Positions 26,108 to 36,084 are shown, numbered from the stretch's first letter. The stretch is DNA of 64,000 nt from Lelliottia sp. JS-SCA-14 (GCF_035593345.1 NZ_CP141606.1:992001-1056000), one strand, 5' to 3'. Notes: generated from the letters alone by a model not told the origin. Made by a program: numbers and translations.

Positions 26108-29100
26108 ATGAGAGAATTTTTAATTAGATTTTCAGGCGTATTATTTATCATCTTTGTTACAGCAATATTATTATTAATTTACTATCTTTGGGGGGAGTCG
26201 CTGGGATGGGTTGAGCCATCAGAGAAATTTCGCGTCCTCTGTACTATCCTTTTCATCCCCTTTATTTTATCCCTCATATTTATAAGCAGACGCTCTTTGA
26301 TTGCTATAGCTTCAAAGATACGTTTCTTTCGTCAGTTAGGTGCCGCTGAAGATTCTCAGTCAGACAAAGAAGCGTCTTCTAAGCAAAAGAGTCTTCATAA
26401 AGAGAAAATTAGTGAACTTAAACAGGCCATGCACAGTAGTTATGGTCTATTTTGGTTCCGCAAAGTTCGCATCCTGCTCATCACCGGCACCGCCGCTGAA
26501 GTGGAACAACTGACCCCCGGCCTCACCAGACAACTCTGGCAGGAAGATCGGGGCACTCTGCTGCTGTGGGGCGGTGACCTCAACACACCCGCAGATAACG
26601 CATGGCTGACCGCCCTGCGTAAAGTGCGCCGCCGTCCGGCTGACGGACTGGTGTGGGTGACCTCAGCGTTTGACCAGCTGTCAGCGCCAGGGCTTGAACG
26701 ACCGCTTCCAGTCCCTTCCGACAGCACCATGGATGCGCTGGCGCATGCCATCAACGCCCGCAATGAAGCGCTGGGCTGGCAGTTGCCGCTGTACATCTGG
26801 TCATTACATCCGCGTGCCGGGAAACCGGAAGGGCGCATCACCCAGGCGACCGGGTGTTTGCTCCCAGCCGGGTGTCGGGCTATCGGATTGATGCAACAGC
26901 TTCAGGCTCTACCGCAGGAACTGATTGCACAGGGTATTCAGCAGACCTGTCACTCCACGCAGCACAACTTCCTGCTGATGCTGGCCGACCAGCTTATTCG
27001 CGAACCGCAAAGCGTTGCTGATCCGCTCTCTGTGATGCTCAACCCTTATCGCCCACTGCCGCTGGCGGGCGTGGTGTTCAGCCAGGTTTCTGAGGATGCG
27101 GAACGCAGCGTGTCCCATCACTGGGGAATGGATCAGCGCTGGGACGTACTGCCGGATTCCGTACGCTCACTGCCTGCTGCGCTTCGCCCGCGTAAACCGG
27201 GTATCCCGTGGCGCAAAGTGATGTTGTCTGGCGCGGCCGCGCTGATGGTGCTGTGGGGCACCTGGATGGTGTTCTCCTTTATCAGCAACCACAATCTGAT
27301 TCAGGACGCTCAGGATCAGGCCGCGCTTTCTGCTCATCAGAAGCAACCCCTGGCCGATCGTCTGCACGCTCTGGCCGCGCTACAGAAAACCCTCGGTCGT
27401 CTGCAATACCGTTCTGAGCACGGCGTGCCGTGGTATGACCGGGCTGGGCTCAGCCAGAATGATGCTCTGCTTGCTGCACTCTGGCCGCGCTACCGTGACT
27501 CGGCACAACCCTTACTGCGCGATGCCGCCGCCGCTCATCTGCAAAAGCAACTGAACGCCTTCAATGCCCTGCCACCGGACAGTCCACTGCGTGAGCAGAT
27601 GGCGAAAGCCACCTACGACCAGCTTAAGCTCTACCTGATGCTGGCTCGCCCGGAGCATATGGACGCGGTCTGGTTCAGCGCGTCGCTGATGCAGGCATGG
27701 CCGCAGCGTGCTGGTGTCTCAACCAGTATCTGGCAGGGTGTGGCTCCGTCATTGCTGACATTCTATGGCGCACAACTGATCGCCCATCCGCAGTGGCGTT
27801 TACGCGCCGATGAAAGCATGGTCTCTCAGTCCCGCTCCATGCTGGTGCGCCTGATGGGGATGCGTAACAGTGAATCAACGCTGTACCAGAAAATGCTCTC
27901 TCAGGTGGCGCATCTTTACGTGGACATGCGCCTTGAGGACATGACCGGGGAGACCGATGCGGCGCGTCTGTTCAGTACCGACGAGATCGTGCCGGGGATG
28001 TTCACCCGTCAGGCCTGGGAACAGGCCGTTCAGCCCGCGATTGAGAAAGTGGTGAAAGAGCGCCGCGATGAGATGGACTGGGTCCTGACCGACAGTAAGC
28101 AAAAAGCTGTGCAGGAAGGCTCACCGGAAGAACTCAAAAACCGGCTGACCGAGCGTTACTTTGCCGATTTCGGTGGGGCATGGCTCGGGTTTCTTAACAG
28201 TCTGCGCTGGAACCGCGCTGAGACGTTGTCGGATTCTATCGACCAGTTGACCCTGATGGCGGATGTGCGCCAGTCGCCGCTGGTGGCGCTGATGAATACC
28301 CTGAATACACAGGGGCGCACCGGGCAGACCGGGGAAGCCATTTCCGATTCACTGGTGAAATCGGCGAAAAACCTGCTCGGCAAGGATGACAAAGACGCCA
28401 TCGATCAGAGCGTCAGCGAGCAGGGGCCGCTGGATGCCACCTTTGGTCCGCTGCTGGCGCTGATGGACAAAACTCGCACCGGCTCGCAGGCCCAGAGTCT
28501 GCAGTCCTATCTGACCCGCGTCACTCAGGTGCGCCTGCGTCTGCAGCAGGTGACCAACGCTGCCGATCCGCAGGCGATGACCCAGACGCTGGCGCAGACG
28601 GTATTCCAGGGCAAAGCCGTGGACCTGACCGAAACCCGCGACTACGGCAGCCTGATTGCCGCCGGACTGGGCCAGGAGTGGAGCGGTTTTGGCCGCACGG
28701 TGTTTGTGAACCCGATGGAGCAGGCCTGGCAGCAAGTACTCGCTCCGGCGGCGGACAGCCTGAATGCGCAGTGGCAGCAGGCGGTGGTCAGCGAATGGAA
28801 CAGCGCCTTTGGCGGGCGTTATCCGTTTAACGATGCCAGCAGCGATGTCTCTTTGCCGTTACTCGCAAAATACCTCAACGCCGATTCCGGGCGCATCGCC
28901 CAGTTCCTGCAAACCCGTCTGAATGGCGTACTGCATCGTGAGGGCAGCCACTGGGTGCCGGATACCATTAACGCACAGGGGCTGACCTTCAACCCGGAAT
29001 TCCTTGCGGCGATGAACACTCTGAGTCATATCTCCGATGTCGCTTTCACTCAGGGCAATGCGGGGATGAGCTTCGAATTACGCCCGGGTACTGCCGAAGG

Positions 29101-29527
29101 GGTGATGCAGACCGACATGATCATCGACAGCCAGAAGCTGAAGTATGTCAACCAGATGCCGCAGTGGAAGCGCATCACCTGGCCTGCGGACACCGAAGCG
29201 CCGGGAGCATCCCTGAGCTGGATCAGCACTCAGGCGGGGACGCGCCAGTATGCTGATGTTCCTGGCTCCTGGGGATTCATACGCCTGCTGGATACTGCCG
29301 CGATCAGCGCTTATCCGGGCGTCGGCAGCAGCTACAGCCTGAGCTGGAAAGCGCAGGACGGACGCTCACTCAATTACACCCTACGCACCGAGGCAGGAGA
29401 AGGCCCCCTGGCATTGCTTAAATTACGTCACTTCCGTCTCCCGACGGCTATTTTCAGCGTGGACGCCACTCAGGTTCAGGCGTCGCTGACAGGCACTCCT
29501 GAGGCTGACGCCGGGGAGGATTACTGA
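26108..29527 (+). CDS. tssM: T6SS membrane-complex protein TssM (IcmF)
   Basis: 1139 aa from ATG 26108. Two N-terminal membrane segments, a cytoplasmic domain, a third membrane segment (about residue 375-400, ending FSFISNHNLIQ), a long periplasmic helical region, and the C-terminal beta domain that contacts TssJ. The place where many TssM proteins carry a Walker A motif reads ILLITGTAAEVEQL, so nucleotide binding looks lost. The first ~115 codons are A+T-rich; from about 26450 the gene is G+C-rich like the core genes, so a recombination joint may lie inside it. Confidence 0.93.
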   Translation: MREFLIRFSGVLFIIFVTAILLLIYYLWGESLGWVEPSEKFRVLCTILFIPFILSLIFISRRSLIAIASKIRFFRQLGAAEDSQSDKEASSKQKSLHKEKISELKQAMHSSYGLFWFRKVRILLITGTAAEVEQLTPGLTRQLWQEDRGTLLLWGGDLNTPADNAWLTALRKVRRRPADGLVWVTSAFDQLSAPGLERPLPVPSDSTMDALAHAINARNEALGWQLPLYIWSLHPRAGKPEGRITQATGCLLPAGCRAIGLMQQLQALPQELIAQGIQQTCHSTQHNFLLMLADQLIREPQSVADPLSVMLNPYRPLPLAGVVFSQVSEDAERSVSHHWGMDQRWDVLPDSVRSLPAALRPRKPGIPWRKVMLSGAAALMVLWGTWMVFSFISNHNLIQDAQDQAALSAHQKQPLADRLHALAALQKTLGRLQYRSEHGVPWYDRAGLSQNDALLAALWPRYRDSAQPLLRDAAAAHLQKQLNAFNALPPDSPLREQMAKATYDQLKLYLMLARPEHMDAVWFSASLMQAWPQRAGVSTSIWQGVAPSLLTFYGAQLIAHPQWRLRADESMVSQSRSMLVRLMGMRNSESTLYQKMLSQVAHLYVDMRLEDMTGETDAARLFSTDEIVPGMFTRQAWEQAVQPAIEKVVKERRDEMDWVLTDSKQKAVQEGSPEELKNRLTERYFADFGGAWLGFLNSLRWNRAETLSDSIDQLTLMADVRQSPLVALMNTLNTQGRTGQTGEAISDSLVKSAKNLLGKDDKDAIDQSVSEQGPLDATFGPLLALMDKTRTGSQAQSLQSYLTRVTQVRLRLQQVTNAADPQAMTQTLAQTVFQGKAVDLTETRDYGSLIAAGLGQEWSGFGRTVFVNPMEQAWQQVLAPAADSLNAQWQQAVVSEWNSAFGGRYPFNDASSDVSLPLLAKYLNADSGRIAQFLQTRLNGVLHREGSHWVPDTINAQGLTFNPEFLAAMNTLSHISDVAFTQGNAGMSFELRPGTAEGVMQTDMIIDSQKLKYVNQMPQWKRITWPADTEAPGASLSWISTQAGTRQYADVPGSWGFIRLLDTAAISAYPGVGSSYSLSWKAQDGRSLNYTLRTEAGEGPLALLKLRHFRLPTAIFSVDATQVQASLTGTPEADAGEDY

Positions 29528-31104
29528 TGTCATCGCTAAATATGTTACTCACGGCCTGTCAGACTGAGCCGGAGACGTTACAGCAGCAGGCCCGCGAGCG
29601 CATCGCGCTCTGGGAAAGCTGGTTACTCCCGATTAGCGACAGTGCCCCGACGGGAACCGATCCGGGGTATGACGATGACTTCCAGCAGATGCGAGAAGAG
29701 GTCAATAAGTTGTCCGGGGCGGATACGGAGCTGGTCTGCCAGCTGGCCGAAAAACTGCTGACCACCAGCGCAAAAGATATCCGCGTGGCGACCTATTACT
29801 GCTGGGCGAAACTGCACCGGGAGGGCGAGCGTGGCCTGGCCGATGGTCTGGAACTGCTGGCCGGTTTGCTGGAACATTTTGGCTCACAGCTCCACCCGCA
29901 GCGCGATCGCAGTCGCAAAGCCGCGCTGGAATGGCTGGCGAGTTCGCGCATGATCGACAGCCTCTCTCTGTACCCGGAAGTGGTCCGGGAAGAGGCGTTG
30001 CGTACCGTCGGTGCGCTGTTACAAATCGCCCAGATTATCGAGCCGGAGCCGGATGAAACGCGACCGGAACTCGGTGCGCTTTACAGCGCACTGGAATCCC
30101 GGCTGCAAAAAGCGGGCGGCGTGGATGCGGTGGTGCCGCAGAACGTGAGTGACAACACGCCTGCCGCAAGAAGCGATGCCCCTGAAATGAGCCGCGTGAT
30201 CTCCGGTCAGGATTTACTGGCCCAGGCGCGCACGCTGACGGAGTACCTGCGCGAGCAGCCGGACGGCTGGCTGTCGGCCCATCACCTGATGAAAAGCGTA
30301 CGTCACGACACCCTGCAACAACTGCCCGCCCTGACGGGCGATGGCCGGACGCGCATCGAAGCGCCAAAACCCGATCAGCGGGCGCTCCTTAAACGGCTTT
30401 ATCTGCAACAAAGCTGGAGCGAAATGCTCGAGCAGGCCGACAGCCTGTTCTCCCGCGGAGCCAACCATCTGTGGCTGGATTTGCAGTGGTATGTCCACCA
30501 GGCGCTGCTGAAACTGGGCAAAGATCGACTGGCCGATATTATTGCCGCCGATCTGAAAGGCTTGCTCTCCCGCCTGACCGGGCTGGAAAGCCTCGCCTTC
30601 AGCGACGGCACGCCGTTCGCCGATGAAGTGACCACCAACTGGATCCAGCAGAGCGTAATGGATACGGTCGGCGGCTGGGGGGAAGAGATCCCGGCAGGGG
30701 CGATTGAAGATGACATTCTGGCGCTCGAGCCCGAAGCCGTGGCCGTGGCAGACAGCGACGGCCCCGAAGCGGCCCTGACCTGGCTACAGAATCGCCCCGG
30801 CATCACGACGGTGCGGCAGAAATGGCTGCTGCGTCTGCTGATGGCGCGGGTTGCCGAACAATATGGCAAAAACGAACTGGCGACGCATTTGTTCAGCGAA
30901 CTAGGTGCGCAGGCTGGTGACATCACGTTAGCCCAGTGGGAACCGGGATTGTTGTTTGAAGTCCGGGCCCGGCATCTCAAACTCTTGCGCCTGAAAGCAG
31001 GGCGTAGCGAAGCGGATAAAGCGCGCCTTGGCCCGGTGATGGAGCAGCTGCTGGTGGGGCTGATACAGCTTGATCCAGCTCGGGCTGCGGTGCTGTGTGG
31101 CTAA
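29527..31104 (+). CDS. tssA: T6SS assembly protein TssA
   Basis: 525 aa with an ImpA-type N-terminal domain (GTDPGYDDDFQQMREEVNKL and VATYYCWAKLHREGERGLADGLELL, residues about 40-125), a middle domain, and a C-terminal helical region of the kind that forms TssA rings. TssA primes baseplate and sheath assembly. The start overlaps the tssM stop. Confidence 0.9.
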   Translation: MSSLNMLLTACQTEPETLQQQARERIALWESWLLPISDSAPTGTDPGYDDDFQQMREEVNKLSGADTELVCQLAEKLLTTSAKDIRVATYYCWAKLHREGERGLADGLELLAGLLEHFGSQLHPQRDRSRKAALEWLASSRMIDSLSLYPEVVREEALRTVGALLQIAQIIEPEPDETRPELGALYSALESRLQKAGGVDAVVPQNVSDNTPAARSDAPEMSRVISGQDLLAQARTLTEYLREQPDGWLSAHHLMKSVRHDTLQQLPALTGDGRTRIEAPKPDQRALLKRLYLQQSWSEMLEQADSLFSRGANHLWLDLQWYVHQALLKLGKDRLADIIAADLKGLLSRLTGLESLAFSDGTPFADEVTTNWIQQSVMDTVGGWGEEIPAGAIEDDILALEPEAVAVADSDGPEAALTWLQNRPGITTVRQKWLLRLLMARVAEQYGKNELATHLFSELGAQAGDITLAQWEPGLLFEVRARHLKLLRLKAGRSEADKARLGPVMEQLLVGLIQLDPARAAVLCG

Positions 31105-31115
31105 GGAGGGCACTT

Positions 31116-31769
31116 ATGGAATTCACCAAAGATATTGTAATAAAATTGTTGGTTCCTATTATTTCAGTTGTGTTGACGAAACTATTTGATTTGTATGGAA
31201 AACAACTGGGGAATCCTCGCCCGACGAGAAAATATCGATTCGATAAAATATTAATGGATAAGAAAATTGATATTTTAAATAAAATAGATGAGCTAAAGGA
31301 AAAGAAAGTAACACCATATATTAACGTTCAGGTAAAATTTTTGTATGAGTCTCTGGGTATTTATTTGCCTGCCTGGCATGCTCATCAACTAATTCGCTAC
31401 ATAGCATCCGAAAATATGAGTTCGATAGATGTACGCCTGAGCAGTTTTCTTCGTTACCCGGTTATAGGTAATTATTCGGTTGAAGGTTTTTCTGTTAATG
31501 CTAAGAAAGCCAACAAGTTATATTGGGTTGGCAGTGTGTTTGGTATGGTTGCTGTGCTTGTTTTAATAATGTCTGGATGGAATTCTGTGCTTCCATACTG
31601 GAGGCATCAGTCTTTAGGTTTGTTTCTTGTATTTTTTTGTATTTATTTCGCAGCAGTCATTTTTGTTGTTTATTTCATGTTTAGCCTAATTGAAAATACA
31701 TGGCTTGCAGTGCAGTTTGGGCGCGTGTTTGAGTTGTGGCTTGAGCATAACCCTCAGTCTGAAAATTGA
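31116..31769 (+). CDS. Unknown A+T-rich membrane protein between tssA and tssF
   Basis: 217 aa from ATG 31116, with a perfect AAGGAGGG ribosome site at 31103-31110. One amphipathic N-terminal segment, then two strong membrane segments (about residues 140-160 and 172-200). The base composition is far more A+T-rich than tssA and tssF on both sides, which points to a late insertion. No domain was recognised. It is not one of the 13 T6SS core parts; it could be an orphan immunity protein or an accessory factor. Confidence 0.65.
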   Translation: MEFTKDIVIKLLVPIISVVLTKLFDLYGKQLGNPRPTRKYRFDKILMDKKIDILNKIDELKEKKVTPYINVQVKFLYESLGIYLPAWHAHQLIRYIASENMSSIDVRLSSFLRYPVIGNYSVEGFSVNAKKANKLYWVGSVFGMVAVLVLIMSGWNSVLPYWRHQSLGLFLVFFCIYFAAVIFVVYFMFSLIENTWLAVQFGRVFELWLEHNPQSEN

Positions 31770-31821
31770 GGCGAAATAAATTAAATAAGAGAAATGCATA
31801 CACATGCATCATGAGGGATAT

Positions 31822-33585
31822 ATGGAAGACCTAACCCTGCGCTATTACGACGCGGAAATGCGCTATCTCCGCGAAGCGGCGAAAGAGTTCGCTCAAACTC
31901 ACCCGGATCGCGCCGCAATGCTCGATCTGGACAAAGCCGGTACCCCCGACCCATACGTTGAGCGCCTGTTTGAAGGCTTTGCCTTCTCGATGGGGCGGCT
32001 GCGCGAGAAGATTGATGACGATCTTCCGGAGCTGACCGAAGGGCTGGTCAGCATGCTCTGGCCGCACTATCTGCGCACCATTCCGTCCCTGTCGATTGTG
32101 GCGTTCACGCCGGATCTGCATGCCATGAAAATGGCCGAAATTGTGCACGCAGGCGTTGAGGTTTACTCGCGCCCAGTGGGGCCAAAGAATACCGTCTGCC
32201 GCTATCGCACGACACGCGAGATGATGCTCAATCCATTGAGCGTATCCGGTGTGACCATGTCTACTGAGCCGGACGGGCGTTCAATGTTGCGCCTGCGACT
32301 GGCCTGTAGCGGCCAGGCGGACTGGTCGCAGGCGGAGCTCAGTCGGTTGAGTTTTTATCTCGGTGCGGAAGCGCCGATCAGCAGCCAGCTGCATCTGATG
32401 CTCACTCGTCGTCAGGCGGCGCTGTATATGCGTCTGCCCGGCCAGACCGATCGCATTAAGCTGGAGGGGAGGTTCACTCCCGGTGGTTTTGATGAGGACG
32501 ATGGACTCTGGCCAAAAGGTGACACCGGGTTCAGTGGCTATCAGCTGCTGCTTGAGTATTTCACCTTCCGTGAGAAATTCATGTTCGTCCATCTTCATGG
32601 CCTGGAGGGCATTACCCCGCCTGCCGGGACGGACTATTTCGATCTTGAAGTGGTCTTTAATCAGCAGTGGCCCTCGGATCTGCCCGTCACCGATGACGTC
32701 ATGCGGCTGCACTGCGTCCCGGTGATCAACCTGTTCACCCTGGAAGCTGACCCGCTGACGATTTCCGGGCTGGAAAGTGAATATCTTCTGCGTCCAAAGC
32801 GTCTGCAGGACGGGCATACGGAGATTTACTCGGTCGATTCTGTGACCGGTTCCAGCCGCACCAGTGATGCTGAATATGTGCCGTTCAGCAGTTTCCGCCA
32901 TAAAGGCGGGATGATGCGCCGACAGGCTCCGCCCCGTTACTACCACACGCGGGTGAAACGCGGCGTCACCGGGCTGCACGATACCTGGCTGATCCTCGGC
33001 GGGATGCAGTGGGAAGATGACCGCAGCTTTGCCCGCGAAACCGTGTCACTGCAAATTACCGGGACTAACGGCCAGCTGCCGCGTCGGGCGCTCCAGAGCA
33101 CGTTGCTGGATCGCTGCGAGCAGGTGGTGCAGACGAAAATGACCGTCAAAAGCCTCTGCAAACCGACGTTGCCGGTCTATCCGCCCGCCGAAGATCGTTT
33201 TCACTGGCGCGTGTTGAGCCATCTCGGCTCCGGTTTTCTGAACATGATGAGCAGCGCGGAAGTGCTGCGCGGCACGCTGGCGCTGTACAACTGGCAGGAG
33301 GACGAGCTGAACAACCGCCGCCTCGATGCCATTCAGCGGGTTGAGCACCACCGTATTCAGCGTTTCGAAGATGGCTTTTTGCTGCGCGGGCTGGATGTCG
33401 AAGTGACCCTCGACAGCAGCGGTTTTACGGGTGACGGGGACGTGCATCTGTTCGGTGAACTGCTCAACCGCTTCTTTGCCCTCTACGCCGACATGAACCA
33501 GTTCAATCAGCTCACCCTTATCGTTCAGCCTGAAGGAAAATGCATCCGGTGGAAAGAGAATCACAGTCCGCGCCTGCCCGGCTGA
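31822..33585 (+). CDS. tssF: T6SS baseplate protein TssF
   Basis: 587 aa from ATG 31822, preceded by GAGGG; an in-frame ATG at 31804 is less well placed. Opens MEDLTLRYYDAEMRYLREAAKEF, and contains RLFEGFAFSMGRLREKIDDDLPEL and HYLRTIPSLSI, the TssF signatures. It forms the baseplate wedge with TssG and TssE. The 3' end overlaps tssG by 46 nt. Confidence 0.93.
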   Translation: MEDLTLRYYDAEMRYLREAAKEFAQTHPDRAAMLDLDKAGTPDPYVERLFEGFAFSMGRLREKIDDDLPELTEGLVSMLWPHYLRTIPSLSIVAFTPDLHAMKMAEIVHAGVEVYSRPVGPKNTVCRYRTTREMMLNPLSVSGVTMSTEPDGRSMLRLRLACSGQADWSQAELSRLSFYLGAEAPISSQLHLMLTRRQAALYMRLPGQTDRIKLEGRFTPGGFDEDDGLWPKGDTGFSGYQLLLEYFTFREKFMFVHLHGLEGITPPAGTDYFDLEVVFNQQWPSDLPVTDDVMRLHCVPVINLFTLEADPLTISGLESEYLLRPKRLQDGHTEIYSVDSVTGSSRTSDAEYVPFSSFRHKGGMMRRQAPPRYYHTRVKRGVTGLHDTWLILGGMQWEDDRSFARETVSLQITGTNGQLPRRALQSTLLDRCEQVVQTKMTVKSLCKPTLPVYPPAEDRFHWRVLSHLGSGFLNMMSSAEVLRGTLALYNWQEDELNNRRLDAIQRVEHHRIQRFEDGFLLRGLDVEVTLDSSGFTGDGDVHLFGELLNRFFALYADMNQFNQLTLIVQPEGKCIRWKENHSPRLPG

Positions 33586-34643
33586 TGGCACAACTGGGCG
33601 ACCGGTTGCCCTATACCAACTTTTATCGCTTCTGCCAGTTGCTGGAACAAAGCCAGCCGGATAAGCCCGTCATCGGCAGCACCTGGCAGGTTCGCCACGA
33701 GCCGGTGCGCTTTCGTCCACACCCTGGGATGGGCTTTCCCGCCTCGGAAATTAAAGCGGTAGAAGCTGCGGATCATCCGCATCTGCCCCCGACGGTTCGC
33801 ATTACCTTTATGGGGCTTTACGGGGTGGAATCGCCCCTGCCGACGCACTATATCGACGACATCACGCAGCGCCGGGAAGGCTATGAAGCCACGGCGGATT
33901 TTCTCGATATCTTCAACCACCGGCTGGTGGCCCAGTATTACCGTATCTGGCGGAAATACTCTTACCCGGCGACCTTTGCTGAGGGCGGGAAAGATAAAAC
34001 TTCGCAGTATTTGCTGGGCCTGGCGGGGCTGGGTATCGACGGTTGTACTGACACCATTGCCACACCAGCGTCCCGTTTCCTGGCGCTGCTGCCAGTTATG
34101 CTACTTCCGGGCCGCACGGCTGAAGGCATGGCGTCACTGGTGCGCCTGCTGGCCCCGGACACGCAGGCGAAAATCTGGCATCACGACAGACGTCGGATCC
34201 CGCTTAAAAAACCGTTGGCGATGAGTGTTCGCCACCCCTCTACGCTGAAAGGCCGCCCCGTGATGGGCGCTTATGCGACGGACGTGAACAGCCAGGTGCT
34301 GATGCAACTGTCGACGACGAACCGGGATGAAGTGCAGGGCTGGCTGCCGGGCGGTGACCTTCATACCGACCTGATGGCGCTGCTGCATGTGTATCTGGGC
34401 TCGCGTCTGGATGTCAGGCTGCAGCTGCAGGTTGACCGCCGTCTGCTGCCTGATGCGACGATGCAAAGCCAGCCGCGCGCCGGTGATGTCCAGCTCGGGC
34501 GCACGGCGATATTGCGGGCGCTCAATCCGTCGAACACCACGAAACACCCTAAAACAATCACCATCAATCTTGGCCGCTATGAGCGCGTTCAGGAGAACCA
34601 TCACCGCAGGGAGACCGATGAAGATGGCAATTACCACTGGTAA
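33540..34643 (+). CDS. tssG: T6SS baseplate protein TssG
   Basis: 367 aa with the TssG pattern: LPYTNFYRFCQLLEQ, RHEPVRFRPHPGMGFPASEI, FMGLYGVESPLPTHY and FLDIFNHRLVAQYYRIWRKY. AAGGA lies directly upstream. It binds TssF and TssE in the baseplate wedge. Long overlaps with tssF (46 nt) and tssJ (26 nt) show dense operon packing. Confidence 0.93.
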   Translation: MHPVERESQSAPARLMAQLGDRLPYTNFYRFCQLLEQSQPDKPVIGSTWQVRHEPVRFRPHPGMGFPASEIKAVEAADHPHLPPTVRITFMGLYGVESPLPTHYIDDITQRREGYEATADFLDIFNHRLVAQYYRIWRKYSYPATFAEGGKDKTSQYLLGLAGLGIDGCTDTIATPASRFLALLPVMLLPGRTAEGMASLVRLLAPDTQAKIWHHDRRRIPLKKPLAMSVRHPSTLKGRPVMGAYATDVNSQVLMQLSTTNRDEVQGWLPGGDLHTDLMALLHVYLGSRLDVRLQLQVDRRLLPDATMQSQPRAGDVQLGRTAILRALNPSNTTKHPKTITINLGRYERVQENHHRRETDEDGNYHW

Positions 34644-35160
34644 AACCGCGATGCTCGTACTGGCGTCGGGCGTCGCGATGATGCTGGCAGGCTGTGGCCT
34701 GACCCAGAAGGTCACGGACGGCACCGTGTCGATGACGAAGTCGATTTTTTATAAGCAGGTGAAAACCCTGCATCTCGATATCCGCGCCCGTGAGGCGGTG
34801 AACAGCAACGCGGGTGGCGTCGCCCTGTCGACGATAGTGCGTATCTATCAGCTGAAAGACCGGAAAACCTTCGACAGCACGGACTACCCGTCGCTATTTG
34901 CCACCGACAGTCAGGCGATTAAGGCCGACCTGGTGGCAGAAAAGGATGTTCGCCTGCTGCCTGGCGGCGCGGTAACGGTGGATATGCCGATGGATGAAAG
35001 CGCGCAATATGTGGCTATTGCCGGGATGTTCATCTCACCGGATCTGGCGAAAGATACCTGGCGGGTGGTGCTTTCCCGTGACGACCTCGATCCGGATAAA
35101 GCTCGGGTGATCGAGGCGGGCAACAACCAGCTGACGCTGGTCGCGGTCAAGGATAAGTAA
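34618..35160 (+). CDS. tssJ: T6SS outer-membrane lipoprotein TssJ
   Basis: 180 aa from ATG 34618, with CAGGGAG upstream. The lipobox LAGC places the lipidated cysteine at residue 26. The mature domain shows the transthyretin-like TssJ pattern (GVALSTIVRIYQLKDRKTFDSTDY, PDLAKDTWRVVL). TssJ ties the TssM C-terminus to the outer membrane. Confidence 0.92.
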   Translation: MKMAITTGKTAMLVLASGVAMMLAGCGLTQKVTDGTVSMTKSIFYKQVKTLHLDIRAREAVNSNAGGVALSTIVRIYQLKDRKTFDSTDYPSLFATDSQAIKADLVAEKDVRLLPGGAVTVDMPMDESAQYVAIAGMFISPDLAKDTWRVVLSRDDLDPDKARVIEAGNNQLTLVAVKDK

Positions 35161-35161
35161 A

Positions 35162-35605
35162 ATGCCGCGCCCATCCCTCTACGAAACCCTCTACGGCAAC
35201 TTCACCGGCGGTCTCGACCTCCATCAGGTCAACGAGCCCAACCAGGTGATCCTATCCGTACTCGATAACATGCAGCGGATCCTCAACTGCCGCGCGGGCA
35301 CGCTGGCGCATCTGCCCGACTACGGTCTGCCGGACATGACCAAAATCCTGCAGGGCATGCCCGGCACCGCGCATCAGCTGATGACCACATTTTCAGAGGT
35401 ATTGCTCAAGTACGAGCCGCGCCTGAAAAGCATCAATGTGGTGCTACAGGATCAGGAAGTCCCCGGCGAGCTACGCTATGCCATTGATGCGGAACTGAAA
35501 GGCATCGGGCTGGTGCGCTATGGAACCGATTTTATGCCCGAAGGGCGGGTGCTGATCCGCCATCTCAAACAACAACACTACCTTGATAACAAATCCCGGA
35601 TGTAA
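35162..35605 (+). CDS. tssE: T6SS baseplate protein TssE (gp25-like)
   Basis: 147 aa, lysozyme-like gp25 family: SVLDNMQRILNCRAGTLAHLPDYGLPDM, then LKYEPRLKSINVVL. The Glu-Pro-Arg motif (YEPRL) that contacts the sheath is intact. It follows tssJ by 1 nt. Confidence 0.93.
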   Translation: MPRPSLYETLYGNFTGGLDLHQVNEPNQVILSVLDNMQRILNCRAGTLAHLPDYGLPDMTKILQGMPGTAHQLMTTFSEVLLKYEPRLKSINVVLQDQEVPGELRYAIDAELKGIGLVRYGTDFMPEGRVLIRHLKQQHYLDNKSRM

Positions 35606-35613
35606 GGCCGCAC

Positions 35614-36084
35614 ATGTCAGCAAAAGCACGCTTTCTAAAAAAACTTCAGGATCAACAGCCTCATCCCCGCCCGTTTAGCAGCAAAAGTGAGGCGGATATT
35701 GCGGAGTTCTGCACACGAATGACGCTTCTTCAGGGCGCGATGGACGACTGGCTGGCGGGAACGGGCATTCAGATTGAGAGTGAGTCCGTTTCCGTACTTG
35801 ACCTTTTTGCCGGGGGAAGTTCGTTCACTGTTCCTGGCCTGGCGTTGGGCTACGAAAATCGAAAGATAAAGTTCACGCCGGAATTTTTATACGGGCAGGG
35901 CGTGACGGGCGGCGTCGACGTGACGCTGTACGCCGACGGCAAGAGCACTTCGCTTTACCGCCTGTTTATGCGATCAAGCGATGACGTCAACTGGTCATAC
36001 AGCGTTTATGGCGGCGTCGCGTCGCCTCGCAAAACCTTTAGCGAAGATGTGTTCTTTGAAATGATCGGGAATCTGCTTCCCTGA
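35614..36084 (+). CDS. Uncharacterised T6SS-locus protein
   Basis: 156 aa, soluble, no signal peptide or membrane segment. It follows tssE by 8 nt with an AAGG ribosome site. It contains a Gly-rich beta-like middle (GGSSFTVPGLALGYENRKIKF). No family was recognised; its base composition matches the core genes, so it is probably a long-standing member of this T6SS type rather than recent cargo. Confidence 0.6.
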   Translation: MSAKARFLKKLQDQQPHPRPFSSKSEADIAEFCTRMTLLQGAMDDWLAGTGIQIESESVSVLDLFAGGSSFTVPGLALGYENRKIKFTPEFLYGQGVTGGVDVTLYADGKSTSLYRLFMRSSDDVNWSYSVYGGVASPRKTFSEDVFFEMIGNLLP

